A stretch of 64,000 nt of DNA, taken from contig NC_037682.1 in the NCBI RefSeq assembly GCF_003255815.1, positions 12,558,159 through 12,622,158 on the forward strand, in the 5' to 3' direction. Numbering within the stretch: the first letter of the stretch is position 1; every line of letters begins with the position of its first letter. The translations under genes were made by a program, and so were the position numbers. Below the pieces are notes generated by a model. The model did not search any database. It was not told where the DNA came from and saw only the letters and a list, made by a program, of their open reading frames with translations. Shown piece by piece: positions 12,301 through 21,400 of this stretch. This DNA is from Theropithecus gelada. Taxonomy: Eukaryota > Chordata > Mammalia > Primates > Cercopithecidae.

Positions 12301-15300
12301 GCAGCTCTGTGCCTGCCGCAGCCCACCCCAGACCAGGGTCCCCCAAGGGTAGTTGGCAGGCCTCAAGGGTGAGGGAAGCAGCCTCGCCCAGTCAACCTGC
12401 TGGTGCCCCCAGAGAAGCCACTTCCCTCTGGCAATACCCAAGCTTCTTCCTCTCTAAACTGATCCTGTCCCCTGTGCCCCTGGGGCTGCTGAGGCTCCAG
12501 CAGGCCTCACCCAGACATACCGAGGGTGACATTCTTGGCAGTGAGGTCGTTGCAGGAGGTGTAGTACTGAGTGAGCCAGACGATGCCCACGATGGCATAG
12601 ATGAACTCGATCACCAGGATGGCTGCAAGGAGAGCAGGCCTGGCTGAAGGATGGCTGCCACTTGCCCGCCAGGGAAGGGCCTAGAACCCTGGCCTGGCCT
12701 TTCCTATTGTGGGGCTTTCAGCCAGCTCAGTAGCAAAGGCAGAGGCAGCGGGCCAGCAGCACTCCCCCACCCCCACCTCCCAGGCCCAAGCCTGTCCTGT
12801 CACCATTTGGTCCTGTTGGCCCCTGCCCGATCGCTTGCAATGGGCCCACCACCTCTCCGAGCTTCTATGCTCTCAGGTCCCCAGGGCCTCCCTGATGGAG
12901 TTTTGATCTTGTTGCCCAGGCTGGAGTGCAATGGTGCGATCTTGACTCACTGCAACTCCTGCCTCCTGGGTTCAAGCGATTCTCCTGCTTCAGCCTCCAG
13001 GGTAGCTGGGATTACACGCACCCGCCACCAGGCCCAGCTAATTTTTGTATTTTCAGTAGAGACGGAGTTTTGCCATGTTGGCCAGGCTGGTCTTGAACTC
13101 CTGAACTCAAGTGATCCACCCGCCTCGGCCTCCCAAAGTGCTGGGATTACAGGCGTGAGCCACCGCGCCCGGCCCATTTCCTCATTCTCTCAGGATTTCA
13201 GAATCGTATGTCCGAACTCTGGAATCAGACATATCTTAGGCAAGTTACCTATTCTCTCTGAGCCTCCGTTTCCTCATCTGTAAAATGGGAGTGACACATC
13301 TATGTCATAGGACTGTGCAAAAATTAGATGAGAGCATGTTCACTTCATGGAAACTATTTCCCAGCAAGAGGCCTCTGGAACCTGATGGAGGAGAAGGGAA
13401 GGGTCCAGCAGCCGGTCTGCATCCAGCTCAGGCCCCTCAGGGGCCAAGACTGGAGGGGAGGGGTATGGAGTGGTGGCTGAGGAGATCTGCTGGCCTCAGG
13501 AGGGCAGCCTGCGAAGCCCCAGCTCCATGGGCAGCAGTGTGGCAGCTCAGAGACCAGACTTTGGAGCCAGACAGCGTGGGTTCAAATCCCAGTTCCAATA
13601 TTTACATGCTTACTAGTTGTGTGACCTTGAGGGGGGCTAACACTGGGCCCCAGTTTCCTCATCTATAAACGGAGAACAGTAACACCCGCTCCCTGTGAGT
13701 TAACACAGGAAAAAGGGCTTAGCCCAGTGCACAGAAGCACAAGAGCAGTGTTCACTAGAAATGACCAGAAGAAGGGGCTGCAACCTAAGCCCAGGAAGAG
13801 GACACAGGCTGGTCCCCTGGCGAGCTGGCCCAGACCCCTGAGGGGGCTCCCAGGAAGCAGGGGGCCTGTTTTGAGAAGGATCACAAGGAAGACGTGCTTT
13901 GAAGAGATGCACATGGTTTGGGATGGGGTCAGAACCTTTTTCTGAAAAGGGTCAGAGAGTAAACATCTTGGACTCTGGGACTCCTCAACTCGGCCGTTGT
14001 AAGGCAAAGCAGCTGGAGACAATACCTAACTGAAAGGATATGTTCCAATAAAACCTTATTTTCTCTTTTTTTTGAGATGGAGTCTTGCTCTGTCACCCAG
14101 GCTGGAGTGCAGTGGCACGATCTTGGCTCACTGCAACCTCCGCCTCCGCCTCACTGCAACCTCCGCCTCCGCCTCACTGCAACCTCTGCCTCCCAGGTTC
14201 AAGTGATTCTCCTGCCTCAGCCTCCCAAGTTGCTGGGATTACAGGCGTGTGCCACCACACCTGGCTAATTTTTGTATTTTTAGTAGAGACAGGGTTTCCC
14301 CATGTTCGCCAGGCTGGTCTCGAACTCCTGACCTTGTGATCCACCTGCCTCGGCCTCCCAAAGTGCTGGGATTACAGGCATGAGCCACCGCACCTGGCCC
14401 AAAACTTTATTTAATAACACATACAGCAGGCTGGATTTGGCCCTCAGGCTGCAGTTTGCTGACCCCTAGTCTAGAATGTAAGCCATAGAAGGCCTTAGTT
14501 CACTGCTGTACCCCAGTGCTAAAACAAGGCCCGGCTCACAACAAGTGCCCAGTAAATACTGGCTGAATGAATGGAGAGGTGGGAGTTGTCTGGGGCAGCA
14601 CCCCAGGGTGGGTGGCCCTTACCCAGGCGCACGTAGAGCACGTACTGCATGGAGTCGCGGGGCTCCGTGTAGAGGATGCCCCCGCGCATGCTCAGCCAGA
14701 TGATGGCCATCTCAGCAATCATGCAGCTCAGCAGGATGCCCAGGTAGCCGCGGCCGTGGTCCACCAGGTTCAGGGAGCAGGCCTCGTGCGGGTTATAGAC
14801 CAGGCCGAAGAGCACCACGGACAGGATCACAAACCTGTCACAGGAATGCCCATGTGAGCGAGGCCAGGAGGCCCCTGCACCTCAAGATGCCACTAGCAGG
14901 CAGGCCCTTCCCCAGCCCGGATTCAGGGGAAGGTGGGGTGGCAGCAGGCGCCTCCTCCATAAGACCATAGTCCACCTGGCATCGAATGCCTAGAAGGGCA
15001 TGGGCAGCCAATAAAAGACTCAGGGTTAGCCATGGGGAGACAGCGGCAGCAACTCCCCCCAGTGTTGAGGGCAGGTCCAGCAAAGGTAGCAGGGGTCTCG
15101 GCTCCATGTGGGTATTGCCCTAAGGGGCTCGATGTTTCAGGCACCTCCTCCAGGCAGCTGGGGGCATGACAGGGTCAGGACTTGGGCCCAAGCAGGGAGG
15201 AACAAATGGCCAGAAAGCTTCCTTCCAGGCCTTTCTCCCCAAACCCAGGCCTGTGGCCCTGGGCCTGGGGACTCACCAGGTGGTATGCAGGAGGAAGAGG

Positions 15301-15371
15301 AAGATGGCTGGTAGGACGAGGTCATCGCTGCCCACAGACCAACGCCGCCGGAACACCACGATCCCGGGCAT
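182..15371 (-). CDS. DAGLA: DAGLA, diacylglycerol lipase alpha, N-terminal part (residues 1-376, exons 2-10)
   Basis: Joining minus-strand segments 15371-15277, 14834-14623, 12622-12521, 12035-11897, 9481-9394, 7340-7206, 6252-6175, 3856-3732 and 335-182 gives 1128 nt, 376 codons with no stop. I recognise the product as the N-terminus of sn-1-specific diacylglycerol lipase alpha. The enzyme is a multipass plasma-membrane serine hydrolase that cleaves diacylglycerol to 2-arachidonoylglycerol, the retrograde endocannabinoid at synapses. Visible hydrophobic segments lie near residues 19-46, 62-81, 98-123 and 137-157, with an N-glycosylation sequon at N133. A basic linker follows (about 160-205), then a Cys-rich region (about 315-350) and the first strands of the lipase domain. 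The family is about 1040 residues, so roughly two thirds, including the catalytic Ser/Asp/His, lies off the low-coordinate edge. All splice sites are GT/AG and every phase matches. Nothing looks broken, so this is a functional gene, not a pseudogene. Confidence 0.97.
336..3731 (-). other. DAGLA: DAGLA intron 9, contents
   Basis: This 3.4-kb intron has no Alu. It holds MIR-like relics: about 1905-2115 in the plus orientation ('agtttcctcttctgtaag' core), about 2610-2710 weakly in minus, and about 3395-3575 in minus ('gcccaaggctgcaag' and 'ggattcaaaccc' cores). A CTCF-like motif is at 1548-1565. The rest is GC-rich unique sequence with no coding signal that I can support. Confidence 0.7.
1548..1565 (+). 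promoter_or_regulatory. CTCF-like motif in DAGLA intron 9
   Basis: The sequence ggccaccagagggagcca resembles the CTCF core (CCACNAGGNGGCGC-like), with A for G at two core positions. The call rests on motif resemblance only. Nothing in the window shows occupancy. Confidence 0.4.
3732..3856 (-). CDS. DAGLA: DAGLA exon 9 (residues 284-325)
   Basis: The 125-nt exon has acceptor AG at 3858-3857 and donor GT at 3731-3730 (GTGAGT). It enters in phase 0 and leaves two bases of Ser325. It encodes QEMLRYKEVCYYMLFALAAY, then a GWPMYLMRKP stretch and CGLCQLARSC. The first part is an amphipathic to hydrophobic helix that could lie on the membrane just before the lipase domain. The second part opens the Cys-rich cluster completed by the next exon. 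Confidence 0.95.
4025..4075. promoter_or_regulatory. AT-rich homeodomain/POU motif cluster (candidate intronic element)
   Basis: Within about 50 bp there are 'gataattgcat', 'ctaattat' and 'catgcaac', which are homeodomain (TAATT) and octamer-like (ATTGCAT, ATGCAA) cores in otherwise GC-rich sequence. Their clustering beside coding exon 9 suggests a regulatory or conserved element. Function is inference only. Confidence 0.3.
5079..5374 (-). mobile_element. Alu element, old (AluJ-type)
   Basis: This is a reverse-complement Alu: a T-rich start (A-tail), 'ctggagtgcagtggcaatcg', 'gctcaagcaatcctcctacc' and a final 'gtgctaggattgcagg'. The gctcaagcaatcctcc variant and the high divergence suggest AluJ. 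The middle A-rich linker has expanded to a TTTA run (about 5235-5256). It lies in DAGLA intron 8, in sense with the gene. Confidence 0.9.
5651..5728. repeat. 18-bp GC-rich minisatellite
   Basis: About four and a half copies of an 18-bp unit (gctgtgctgggccctggc, with minor variants) are seen in DAGLA intron 8. The first copy is diverged (tactagg) and the inner copies are near-identical, which implies recent expansion or homogenisation. Confidence 0.85.
6175..6252 (-). CDS. DAGLA: DAGLA exon 8 (residues 258-283)
   Basis: The 78-nt exon is phase 0 at both ends, with acceptor AG at 6254-6253 and donor GT at 6174-6173 (GTGAGT). It encodes ANNDILAFLSGMPVTR followed by NTKYLDLKNS. Skipping it would delete 26 residues without a frameshift, so an in-frame splice variant is possible in principle. 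Confidence 0.95.
6253..7205 (-). other. DAGLA: DAGLA intron 7, contents
   Basis: This short intron (953 bp) has roughly a third of its length taken up by one young Alu (6643-6940) and its target-site duplications. The rest is unique sequence without recognisable elements. Confidence 0.8.
6643..6940 (+). mobile_element. Young Alu, Old World monkey AluYRa-like, with 14-bp TSD
   Basis: This is a complete Alu from 'gccgggcgcggtggctcaagcc' to an A17-type tail. It is flanked by perfect 14-bp target-site duplications, gaagtcctttgaga, at 6629-6642 and 6941-6954. Variants 'ggctcaagcctg', 'gccgagacgggcgg', 'gccgggcgaggtggcggg' and 'gatccggccactgc' match what I recall of cercopithecine-specific AluYRa elements. 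It is antisense to DAGLA in intron 7. Low divergence and the intact TSD show a recent insertion. Confidence 0.88.
7206..7340 (-). CDS. DAGLA: DAGLA exon 7 (residues 213-257)
   Basis: The 135-nt, 45-codon exon is phase 0 at both ends, with acceptor AG at 7342-7341 and donor GT at 7205-7204. It encodes DAYSEIAYLFAEFFRDLDIV, then PSDIIAGLVLLRQRQRAKRN and AVLDE. This is a mixed helical cytosolic region with a basic RQRQRAKR segment, located between the membrane domain and the lipase fold. Confidence 0.95.
7341..9393 (-). other. DAGLA: DAGLA intron 6, contents
   Basis: This 2.05-kb intron has no Alu. A MIR-like relic lies at about 8735-8850 in the plus orientation (cores 'ctaactagctgtgggac' and 'tgatctgtaaaatgag'). 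An AT-rich stretch at 8235-8320 and the segment at 9000-9080 are unique sequence of unknown role. Confidence 0.65.
9394..9481 (-). CDS. DAGLA: DAGLA exon 6 (residues 183-212)
   Basis: The 88-nt exon completes Arg183 and ends after Ser212 in phase 0, with acceptor AG at 9483-9482 and donor GT at 9393-9392 (GTAAGT). It encodes HRLEEGQATSWSRR followed by LKVFLCCTRTKDSQS. The adjacent CC pair in a basic-hydrophobic context, close to the last membrane helix, could be a lipidation site. That is an inference from sequence pattern only. Confidence 0.95.
9482..11896 (-). other. DAGLA: DAGLA intron 5, contents
   Basis: No Alu is present. The notable content is a pair of MIR-type relics facing each other, plus orientation at about 11355-11560 and minus orientation at about 11575-11790. 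9482-11350 is otherwise unique GC-rich sequence in which I see nothing. Confidence 0.65.
11355..11790. repeat. Two inverted MIR elements back to back
   Basis: The first copy (about 11355-11560) runs forward, with cores 'ggactctaaagccagacagcctggg', 'gagctgtgcaacctcgggcc' and a 'cagtttctccacccatatgatgggg' end. The second (about 11575-11790) runs reverse, with 'actgagcacttaccccgtgtg', 'caaggaaactgaggcaggg' and similar cores. Both match the MIR consensus I recall. Boundaries are approximate. Confidence 0.75.
11897..12035 (-). CDS. DAGLA: DAGLA exon 5 (residues 137-183)
   Basis: The 139-nt exon has acceptor AG at 12037-12036 and donor GT at 11896-11895 (GTCAGT, a weaker donor than the others). 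It encodes the fourth membrane segment (GMVVCNWVVILSVCITVLCV, residues 137-156), then FDPTGRTFVKLRATKRRQRN and LRTYNLR. The last part is strongly basic and would sit on the cytosolic face just under the membrane. Confidence 0.95.
12036..12520 (-). other. DAGLA: DAGLA intron 4
   Basis: This 485-bp intron has no repeat that I recognise. Nothing else is seen. Confidence 0.8.
12521..12622 (-). CDS. DAGLA: DAGLA exon 4 (residues 103-137)
   Basis: The 102-nt exon has acceptor AG at 12624-12623 and donor GT at 12520-12519 (GTATGT). It begins by completing Ala103 and ends with the first base of Gly137. It encodes AILVIEFIYAIVGIVWLTQY, the third membrane segment, then YTSCNDLTAKNVTL. The NVT sequon (N133) in the short loop before the fourth segment would be extracellular. 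Confidence 0.95.
12893..13174 (-). mobile_element. Alu element (AluS-type), truncated tail
   Basis: This reverse-complement Alu runs from 'gatggagttttgatcttg' to 'gtgagccaccgcgcccggcc'. The usual poly-T (A-tail) start is missing. It lies in DAGLA intron 3, in sense with the gene. Confidence 0.9.
14065..14399 (-). mobile_element. Alu element with an internal 23-bp tandem triplication
   Basis: This is a complete reverse-complement Alu, about 330 bp and longer than usual. The segment beginning 'ctcactgcaacctccgcctc' occurs three times in a row (14127-14149, 14150-14172, 14173-14194). Imperfect TSD-like flanks (aaaacctta / aaaacttta) are visible. It lies in DAGLA intron 3. Confidence 0.9.
14623..14834 (-). 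CDS. DAGLA: DAGLA exon 3 (residues 32-103)
   Basis: The 212-nt exon has acceptor AG at 14836-14835 and donor GT at 14622-14621 (GTAAGG). It completes Trp32 and ends with the first base of Ala103. It encodes the end of the first membrane segment (FVILSVVLFGLVYN), the loop PHEACSLNLVDHGRG, the second segment (YLGILLSCMIAEMAIIWLSM), and RGGILYTEPRDSMQYVLYVR leading into the third. The DNA at 14811-14824 also resembles part of a REST/RE1 element. Confidence 0.96.
14811..14824 (+). promoter_or_regulatory. RE1/REST-like core inside DAGLA exon 3
   Basis: AGCACCACGGACAG matches the central 14 positions of the RE1 consensus (NTYAGMRCCNNRGMSAG). The two bases before it (AG) do not match the TY positions. 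It is embedded in codons for LSVVLF, so chance under coding constraint is possible. Confidence 0.3.
14835..15276 (-). other. DAGLA: DAGLA intron 2
   Basis: This 442-bp intron has no recognised repeats. Nothing else is seen. Confidence 0.8.
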
Positions 15372-15415
15372 GGCTGGCGGCTCTGCAGAGGCTCAGCGGA
15401 CCTGGTGCTCACCTC
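15277..15415 (-). CDS. DAGLA: DAGLA exon 2: 44 nt of 5'UTR, start codon, residues 1-32
   Basis: The 139-nt exon has acceptor AG at 15417-15416 and donor GT at 15276-15275 (GTGAGT). The start ATG is at 15371-15369 in the context GCCATGC (G at -3, C at +4, a moderate Kozak match). It encodes MPGIVVFRRRWSVGSDDLVL and then PAIFLFLLHTT, a short basic cytosolic N-terminus entering the first membrane helix. I chose this start because it is the family's known N-terminus and because an in-frame TGA lies 21 nt upstream (15395-15393), which excludes any AUG-led extension in this transcript. The exon also begins GAG|GTGAGC, a donor-like sequence. Confidence 0.96.
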
Positions 15416-18400
15416 CTGAAAGAAAGCAGAGGACCTTGTAGCTGCCTGAGGAGGTGAAAGCACCCAGGGCCACTGCATTCCTGGGCCACGGGACCAGTCC
15501 CTGGTGTGGCCAGAAGCACAGGCATTTTTGGAGCTGGCCACTGGAAGTGCTGACCCATCTCCGGGCAGGAGCCAACACAAAAGACCTTAGCAGCAGGACA
15601 CAGACTTCAGCCTTCCCTCTGGGGTCTCTCCTGTCCCCCGAGACTGGCACTAGCCCCTAGGGATTGGTTTCTACCTGGGGTTACCCCAACAGTCACTGTT
15701 TAGCTCTATTAAAGACCCCCTTTTTCCTCCTTCATGGGATCAGTGGGACCCTCAGCCCAGCCCTCAAACCCTATAATCTTTAGACCTGGCCCAGTGCACA
15801 CTGCCCTTGGAGTCAAGGGAGGGGCTTCCCAGACCAAGAACAAGCCCATCCAATAGCACAAAGCCTGGCAGTGAAGGAGGAAAGCTGACGGCCTTGGGAA
15901 GGTGGGGGCAAGGGACCCTGTATAGCTGGCAGCTGGGACTGACAAACATGGAGGGTGAGGAGTGCCTGGCATAGAGCAGGTGCTCAGTAAGCATTTCTTG
16001 AATGAGGGCTTCGGTTTCCTGCTTTGCTAGAAGCCAAGAGCATGCTCTATGAGTTGGTTGTGAACCCATCAGACAGAAGTCCCCACCACAGCTATGCCTC
16101 CAGGAAGGGAAGGGCACGGCTGAGGTGCAGGGTCAGGAGTAGGGCTTGGGACACCTTCCACCCCACACTGCTAGAAGGATGGGGTGAGCCTTTTGGGGTA
16201 ACAACCCTCCCGGCAACCATACCTCCCAAGCCCACCCTGAGCCATGCAGCTTTTACAGCTGGATTTCCAACTCTCTGAAGTAGCTGAATTCAAATCAGCC
16301 TCGAGCAAGCTCAGGAAAGAGTGCCCAGGAACTCAGGGCCCCCACTCCTCAGCACCCCGAACAGAAAGGAGGCAGCACGGGTGGGAGGCGACCCAAGAGG
16401 GAGTTAGGTCCCCAGAGATACCCCTAAAGGAATTTAGGGTAGCCCTACACTAAACTGTGGAGAGGGAGCCTTGCTGCAGGGGGCTGGGGACCAAGTTGGT
16501 GGGCAGCTGCCCCCTGAGGCCAGTAGAGGCTTACATGGCACCTGGTCCGGGGCAGGCGGCAGATCCTCCTCTCCCCAGTGGCGGCTCCGAGAAAAATGTG
16601 TGTCCGAGGAGCCCGGCATCATTCGGGGAGAAAGCAGCCAAGTCTCCCTTGGCCAGTGGGCATAGCCCTCAGGGTGGGCGAGAGGGCGTGGGGCCGGGTG
16701 GCCAGCCCGCATGTCCGCCCGGCCCGCCTCCCTATCCCCGGTGCAGTCACTTGGCGAGCTGTGGCCTGGCGCGGGCTGGCGGGCTAGCCTGCCGGGGTCG
16801 TGCCTACTCCTCCCCCCACCCTCAGGAAGTGACATCATCCCACTCTCTCTCCAAGGAGGAGTCGGAGCTCAGCTTCTGGGAAGCGGGGAGAAGGGTGGAG
16901 AGTGAGGGAGCGTGGTGGTGGGGTGGCTGGGCTTGGAAGCGGGGTGGTCTGTGGACTGCAGGGGGCCGGGGCTTCAGCAGTGCCTGTGACATGTGGCTGA
17001 CAGCACCAGCTTCAGATTAGGGTTGGACATGATAGGACAGGAGGGGGCCAGAGCACCACGGGTGGCAGTTGGGCTGGGGCAGAACAGAGCTGCCAACAGC
17101 TGGTCTTGCCGCCTCCTCCCCACCTCCAGGTGGCTCAGAGGGTGAGGCGCAGTGCCGGGTCGGGCTCAGGGGGCTGTCGGGGCTCCCAGGAGCCCCTCAC
17201 ATGAATGGAATGGAATGGAATGAATCTAGAGATGGGGGAGCAGCACGCCCCTGCAGGTGCTGTGGCTCTGCATCCTGCTCTGATCTGGCCAGACCGGTGG
17301 AGAAGGGGGCAGTGCTGTCCCAGAGGGGCTAGCTGGAGGGCTAGGGTCTGGCTCTACGCAGCCTGCCCCCAGGCCTGCCCCTGCCAGCAGCCCAGAATAT
17401 CTCCTTCTCAGGTCCACCCCATGGATGGCCCCTCTCAGTCACCCTGGGAGGCCCCTCCTCTCACTCCCACCCTTGGCTCCATGGAGCCCAGGACAGCTAA
17501 CACTCCTCGAGATCACACACCATCCACCCAACATGCTCACACTCACTCTGCACTCCCCTCCTCTGCCCGAACCATGCCCGCTCGCCCCAGCTCTCAGGCT
17601 GGAAGGAGTGAGCCGAACCTGGCACTGGGCCCTGCAGAGGTAGCTGCAGGACGTCAAGACGCTGGAGGGATATGACCAGTGGTAACCACTGCCCCCACCT
17701 CAGCGTGACCAGCCTTAGGCTAACTGCCATGGTCAATGCCAGTGCCTACCTAGAGCATGAGGCAGGGCTCATGGGGCCAACCCTGCTGGGTACCCAGTGA
17801 CAGGCCTGCACCCGTGGCTGGCCCACCACCATAGAATCTGAGGCACAGGGGCTGGGACGCAAGAGCCAGGCTCGCTGGTTTTGAACCCGGGCTCTACCAC
17901 ATACCCACTGCGTGACTTATTAGTTGTGCCTCAGTTTCCTCAACTGTAAAATGTCAATTTGTAAAATGTCGATTATCCCCACCTCCAAAAGTCCTGGTAA
18001 GAATCGCATGAGAGAAGGTCTGCAGAGGCCCTAACTGTCTGAGCTGGGGCGGGCAAGGCGGAGGGAGTGCAGGGAACCCTTTGCTGGACCAGCCACCCCT
18101 CCCCACTGGGCTGGTGGAATGTCCAGCTGGTCACCAACAAGTCAAGGTCTGGGGTGGGGGTGGCAGGGCCTGTGCTGCATGGGGCTTGGGGGTGGGCCGC
18201 ACCACTCTCCAAGTCAATTCATACATCTCTTGGGGCTGCTATTTTTAAGGGCCTGAATGGTGCCCTTTCTCTAGAGACCCCGGCCCATCACAATAAGGGC
18301 CTGTTCCCCTGCTGGGGATGTGATTTCATCTGGAGGAAATGTCTCAGGAGTGGGGAGGGCAGAGGCTACTTCCTGGTCTGGGGCTGCCACAAAGCACCTC

Positions 18401-21400
18401 TTCTGGCTCTCCTCCCCTGGGGCACGGGGTCCTCCCCTCTAACAGCCACAGTGGGGCGGGGGTGGGCGCTGCCTGCCCTTTCTATCCCACACCAGCGGGG
18501 CTTCCAGGGTAGGCACGGCACACCTTCCAGCAGGGGCCACAGGGGCATTGCTGGGGGCTCCTCCTGCCTCTGGTTGGACCCCCAGCATGGGCAAGTGTGA
18601 ATGGGGTGCCGGGAACCCGCTCACATGGATGGAATGACTTAAGCAGCCCAAGGAAGCCTCGTTCTTCCCCCACCCACACAGCCCCATTTTCCTGCTGGTG
18701 ATTCAGGCCCCTGGACTAAGTACTAACCATTCTGGGAGTTCCTCTTTCTGAAAATGCAAACTCTTTTTAAAAATGCACATGCTGCCCCCTACTTTAAAAA
18801 CCTTCCTGGCTCCCCATGGCCTGCAGGACAAAGTCCAAGTCCTTGGGGCGACAGCTAAAGGCTTCCGTTACCCTTCCACTGACAGGCAGTGCAACCTCAG
18901 GCACATGCCTCGCCCTCTCTGAATCCATGCATTCCCTTCTCCCCTGGGCAGAAAGGGATCCCAGTGCAGACAGATGCCAGCACAGAGCCCACCCTTAGCT
19001 GACAAGTCCTTCTGGCTGGGAAGGCTCTCCAGCACCTTCTTACACTGCCACATCCTCCTTTCTCAACACCCCCCAAACGTGCTGCTCCCCAGAAACACAT
19101 CACTGGAATAGTCCATGCTTTGCTTACTCCAGTTCTGATGGGTGAAATCCAACTCATCTCTCTAGGTCAGTTAAAAGTCACCTCCTCTTTGAAGCCCTCC
19201 CTGACAGGCCCCATGCATTCCTCCTGGAGGAATGGCTACTCCCTTATGGGAACCCCAGACCCCTTCCCCCAGTGCGGCCCTGGTTACACTGTGTTACCGT
19301 TAACCTGCTGACTCCTTGCTGCCCAGCTCAACAAACAGTCTCTGGGGCCAGGGTCTCACAGTATCCATCGCCACACCTCTGGGTGCCAGCTGCAATGCCT
19401 GGCTCAAGCGCCTCAGCCCCACCCCATGGCCTCCTCAACACAGCTCCCCTCCCAGTCACAAGGGCTGAGACAGTGGCTCCTTCCCCCTCTGAGCTCACAC
19501 CCTTCCCTTCTGGGGAAATGTCCCTCCCTTCCTGACTGCCAGGCTGGGCTCCCACCCCAGTGCCTTCCCTGACAGCTCAGGGAGAACCCTCTCCCCCTCC
19601 TCTAGCTACATGAACTGTTCCGGGACCTCAGTTTCTTCTCTTGTAAAATGGGGCTAACAACACCCCTCTCAAGGCTGTGGTCAGAACGGGCTGGGATGAC
19701 GTCACTACAGGACTCTGCACAGGCCCTGCACACCCCAAGGATCTGCTGATGGCTGCCGTTGCATTAGCAGACACCTGAAGGGCTTTGTGGGGACCTCCTG
19801 TGATGTGACCTGTGACTGGGTGCCGGGGTCTGGAAGGTGCTGCTGGTGCCCAGCTGGTCAGAAAGGGCTGGAGTCAGCAAACAGAAGCCCTGCTGGAAGA
19901 GCCTGCCCCCACCGTGAGTGCTCCGGTGCTGCTGGTAAAAGCACCCCAGGCTGGGTCTCGGCCCCTCGTCCTAAGGCACCCTGTGGGCTTGGCTCTGGGA
20001 GCAGATTTTAGGGAGCAGAGTCCCTTGGCAGCCGGGCTCCCAGCAGATGGGGCTCTAAGAGCTCCCAGGGGGGTGAGGGGTGGGAAGAAGGTGCTGGCTC
20101 AGCCCTCTGGAGTGTCCACAGGGAACTGGACAATGAGCTTGGGAACCCCAGCTCTTGGTCCAGCCATAGGGATCCATCTGACATTAGCTGAGCACCTTCT
20201 GTGTCCCAAGTCCTAGACTAACTGCCTTCAGTCCTCACAGCAGTAACACAGGGTCGCAGTGTCGCTCTCATTCCACAGAGTGTGCAACGGGTGGTTAAGA
20301 CCCTGCACTCTAAAACAGGCTGCGTCTGAGTCTTGGCTCTGCCACTTACTGGCTGTGTGACCTTGGACAAGGTACTTAACCTCTCTGTGCTTCAGTCTCC
20401 TCACTTCTAAACCAGGGATAAGAAGAGTACCTACCTCCGAATTATCAGGAGGGTTAAATCAGTCAACACTTCAAACAGCACCTGTCATCTGGTAACTGCT
20501 CAGCAAATGCTGCCACTGCCATTACTATTACTACTGAAGAATGAGATTGACATGCAGAGACTGCCTGACACCATCCTAGGATCAAGAGGACAGGCAGGCA
20601 GGAGGTGCAGGTCATTCCTGCTGCCATCCAAAGCCCACACTTAACAAAGGTCAGAGTTAAAAGGAGTCTCGGAACAGTCCCACTGTCCCCTTTTAAAATG
20701 GGAGAGGAACCTGAGGTTCAGAAAGAACACAGAGGCCCCAGCTCTTCCCATGATATCCATCCCTGCAGCGTCACTGCCAGGTGCTGGACACACAGCCTGA
20801 GCCCCCAGGCCAGCCTGCTCCCTTCTACCTCACTACATCCCCCACTCAAACTCCTCATTGACAACAGCATTAGCAGCCTGTCACCCCAGGGAGCCTGGGC
20901 TGAGATCCTCTCTTTCACGCTCTTGGAGATGCCTAACCTCCCAGAAGCCAGCAAAATCTGCAGGAGCTCCCTCACTGGAGATAAATCTGCAGGGAGGCAT
21001 CAGCCATGTGCCTACTTCAGTCACCTGTGACTGGCTCTCCTGCCTCCAGCGGTGGAGTCCCTGTTGCTCTGCAGCAGCTGTGGTGACAGAGAGGAGACTC
21101 TCAGACAGATCCAGAGAGCCACCTTCCCCGGGCCTCCATTTTACTCCTGCCTCCTGGGGCTGGTGATGGGGACCAGATCCAGCCACATCCTAGGGCTGCC
21201 TAGTGCTGGACCAAGAGCAGTGTCCCCAGGACAGAAAGTCCCAACCCCTCTAGGCCCCAGTAAATCAAAATAGAGGGCCGGGAGGATGAGTCCCTTGCAC
21301 GCGTGTGAGACATAAGGGCCCCCACAGTTGCTATATGTAAAGCTAGCACTGGACGCCACACTTCCTGGTTGCCAAAGTAAATGCGGAAACTGGCAAGTCT

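Larger units (their letters stand above)
12623..14622 (-). other. DAGLA: DAGLA intron 3, contents
   Basis: This 2.0-kb intron holds two reverse-orientation Alus (12893-13174 and 14065-14399). It also holds MIR-like relics at about 13195-13345 and 13540-13745 (both plus) and an L2/MIR-type tail at about 14500-14575 ('cagtaaatactggctgaatgaatg'). Confidence 0.75.

Noticed and set aside
12651..13283. 210-codon plus-strand ORF with 'SARLECNGAILTHCN'-like protein text
   Set aside because: This is the familiar translation of a reverse Alu, as are similar ORFs near 5064, 45612, 48114, 57588 and 63455.
17203..17223. GGAAT run as satellite DNA
   Set aside because: Only about four pentamer units are present, too short to be a satellite array.
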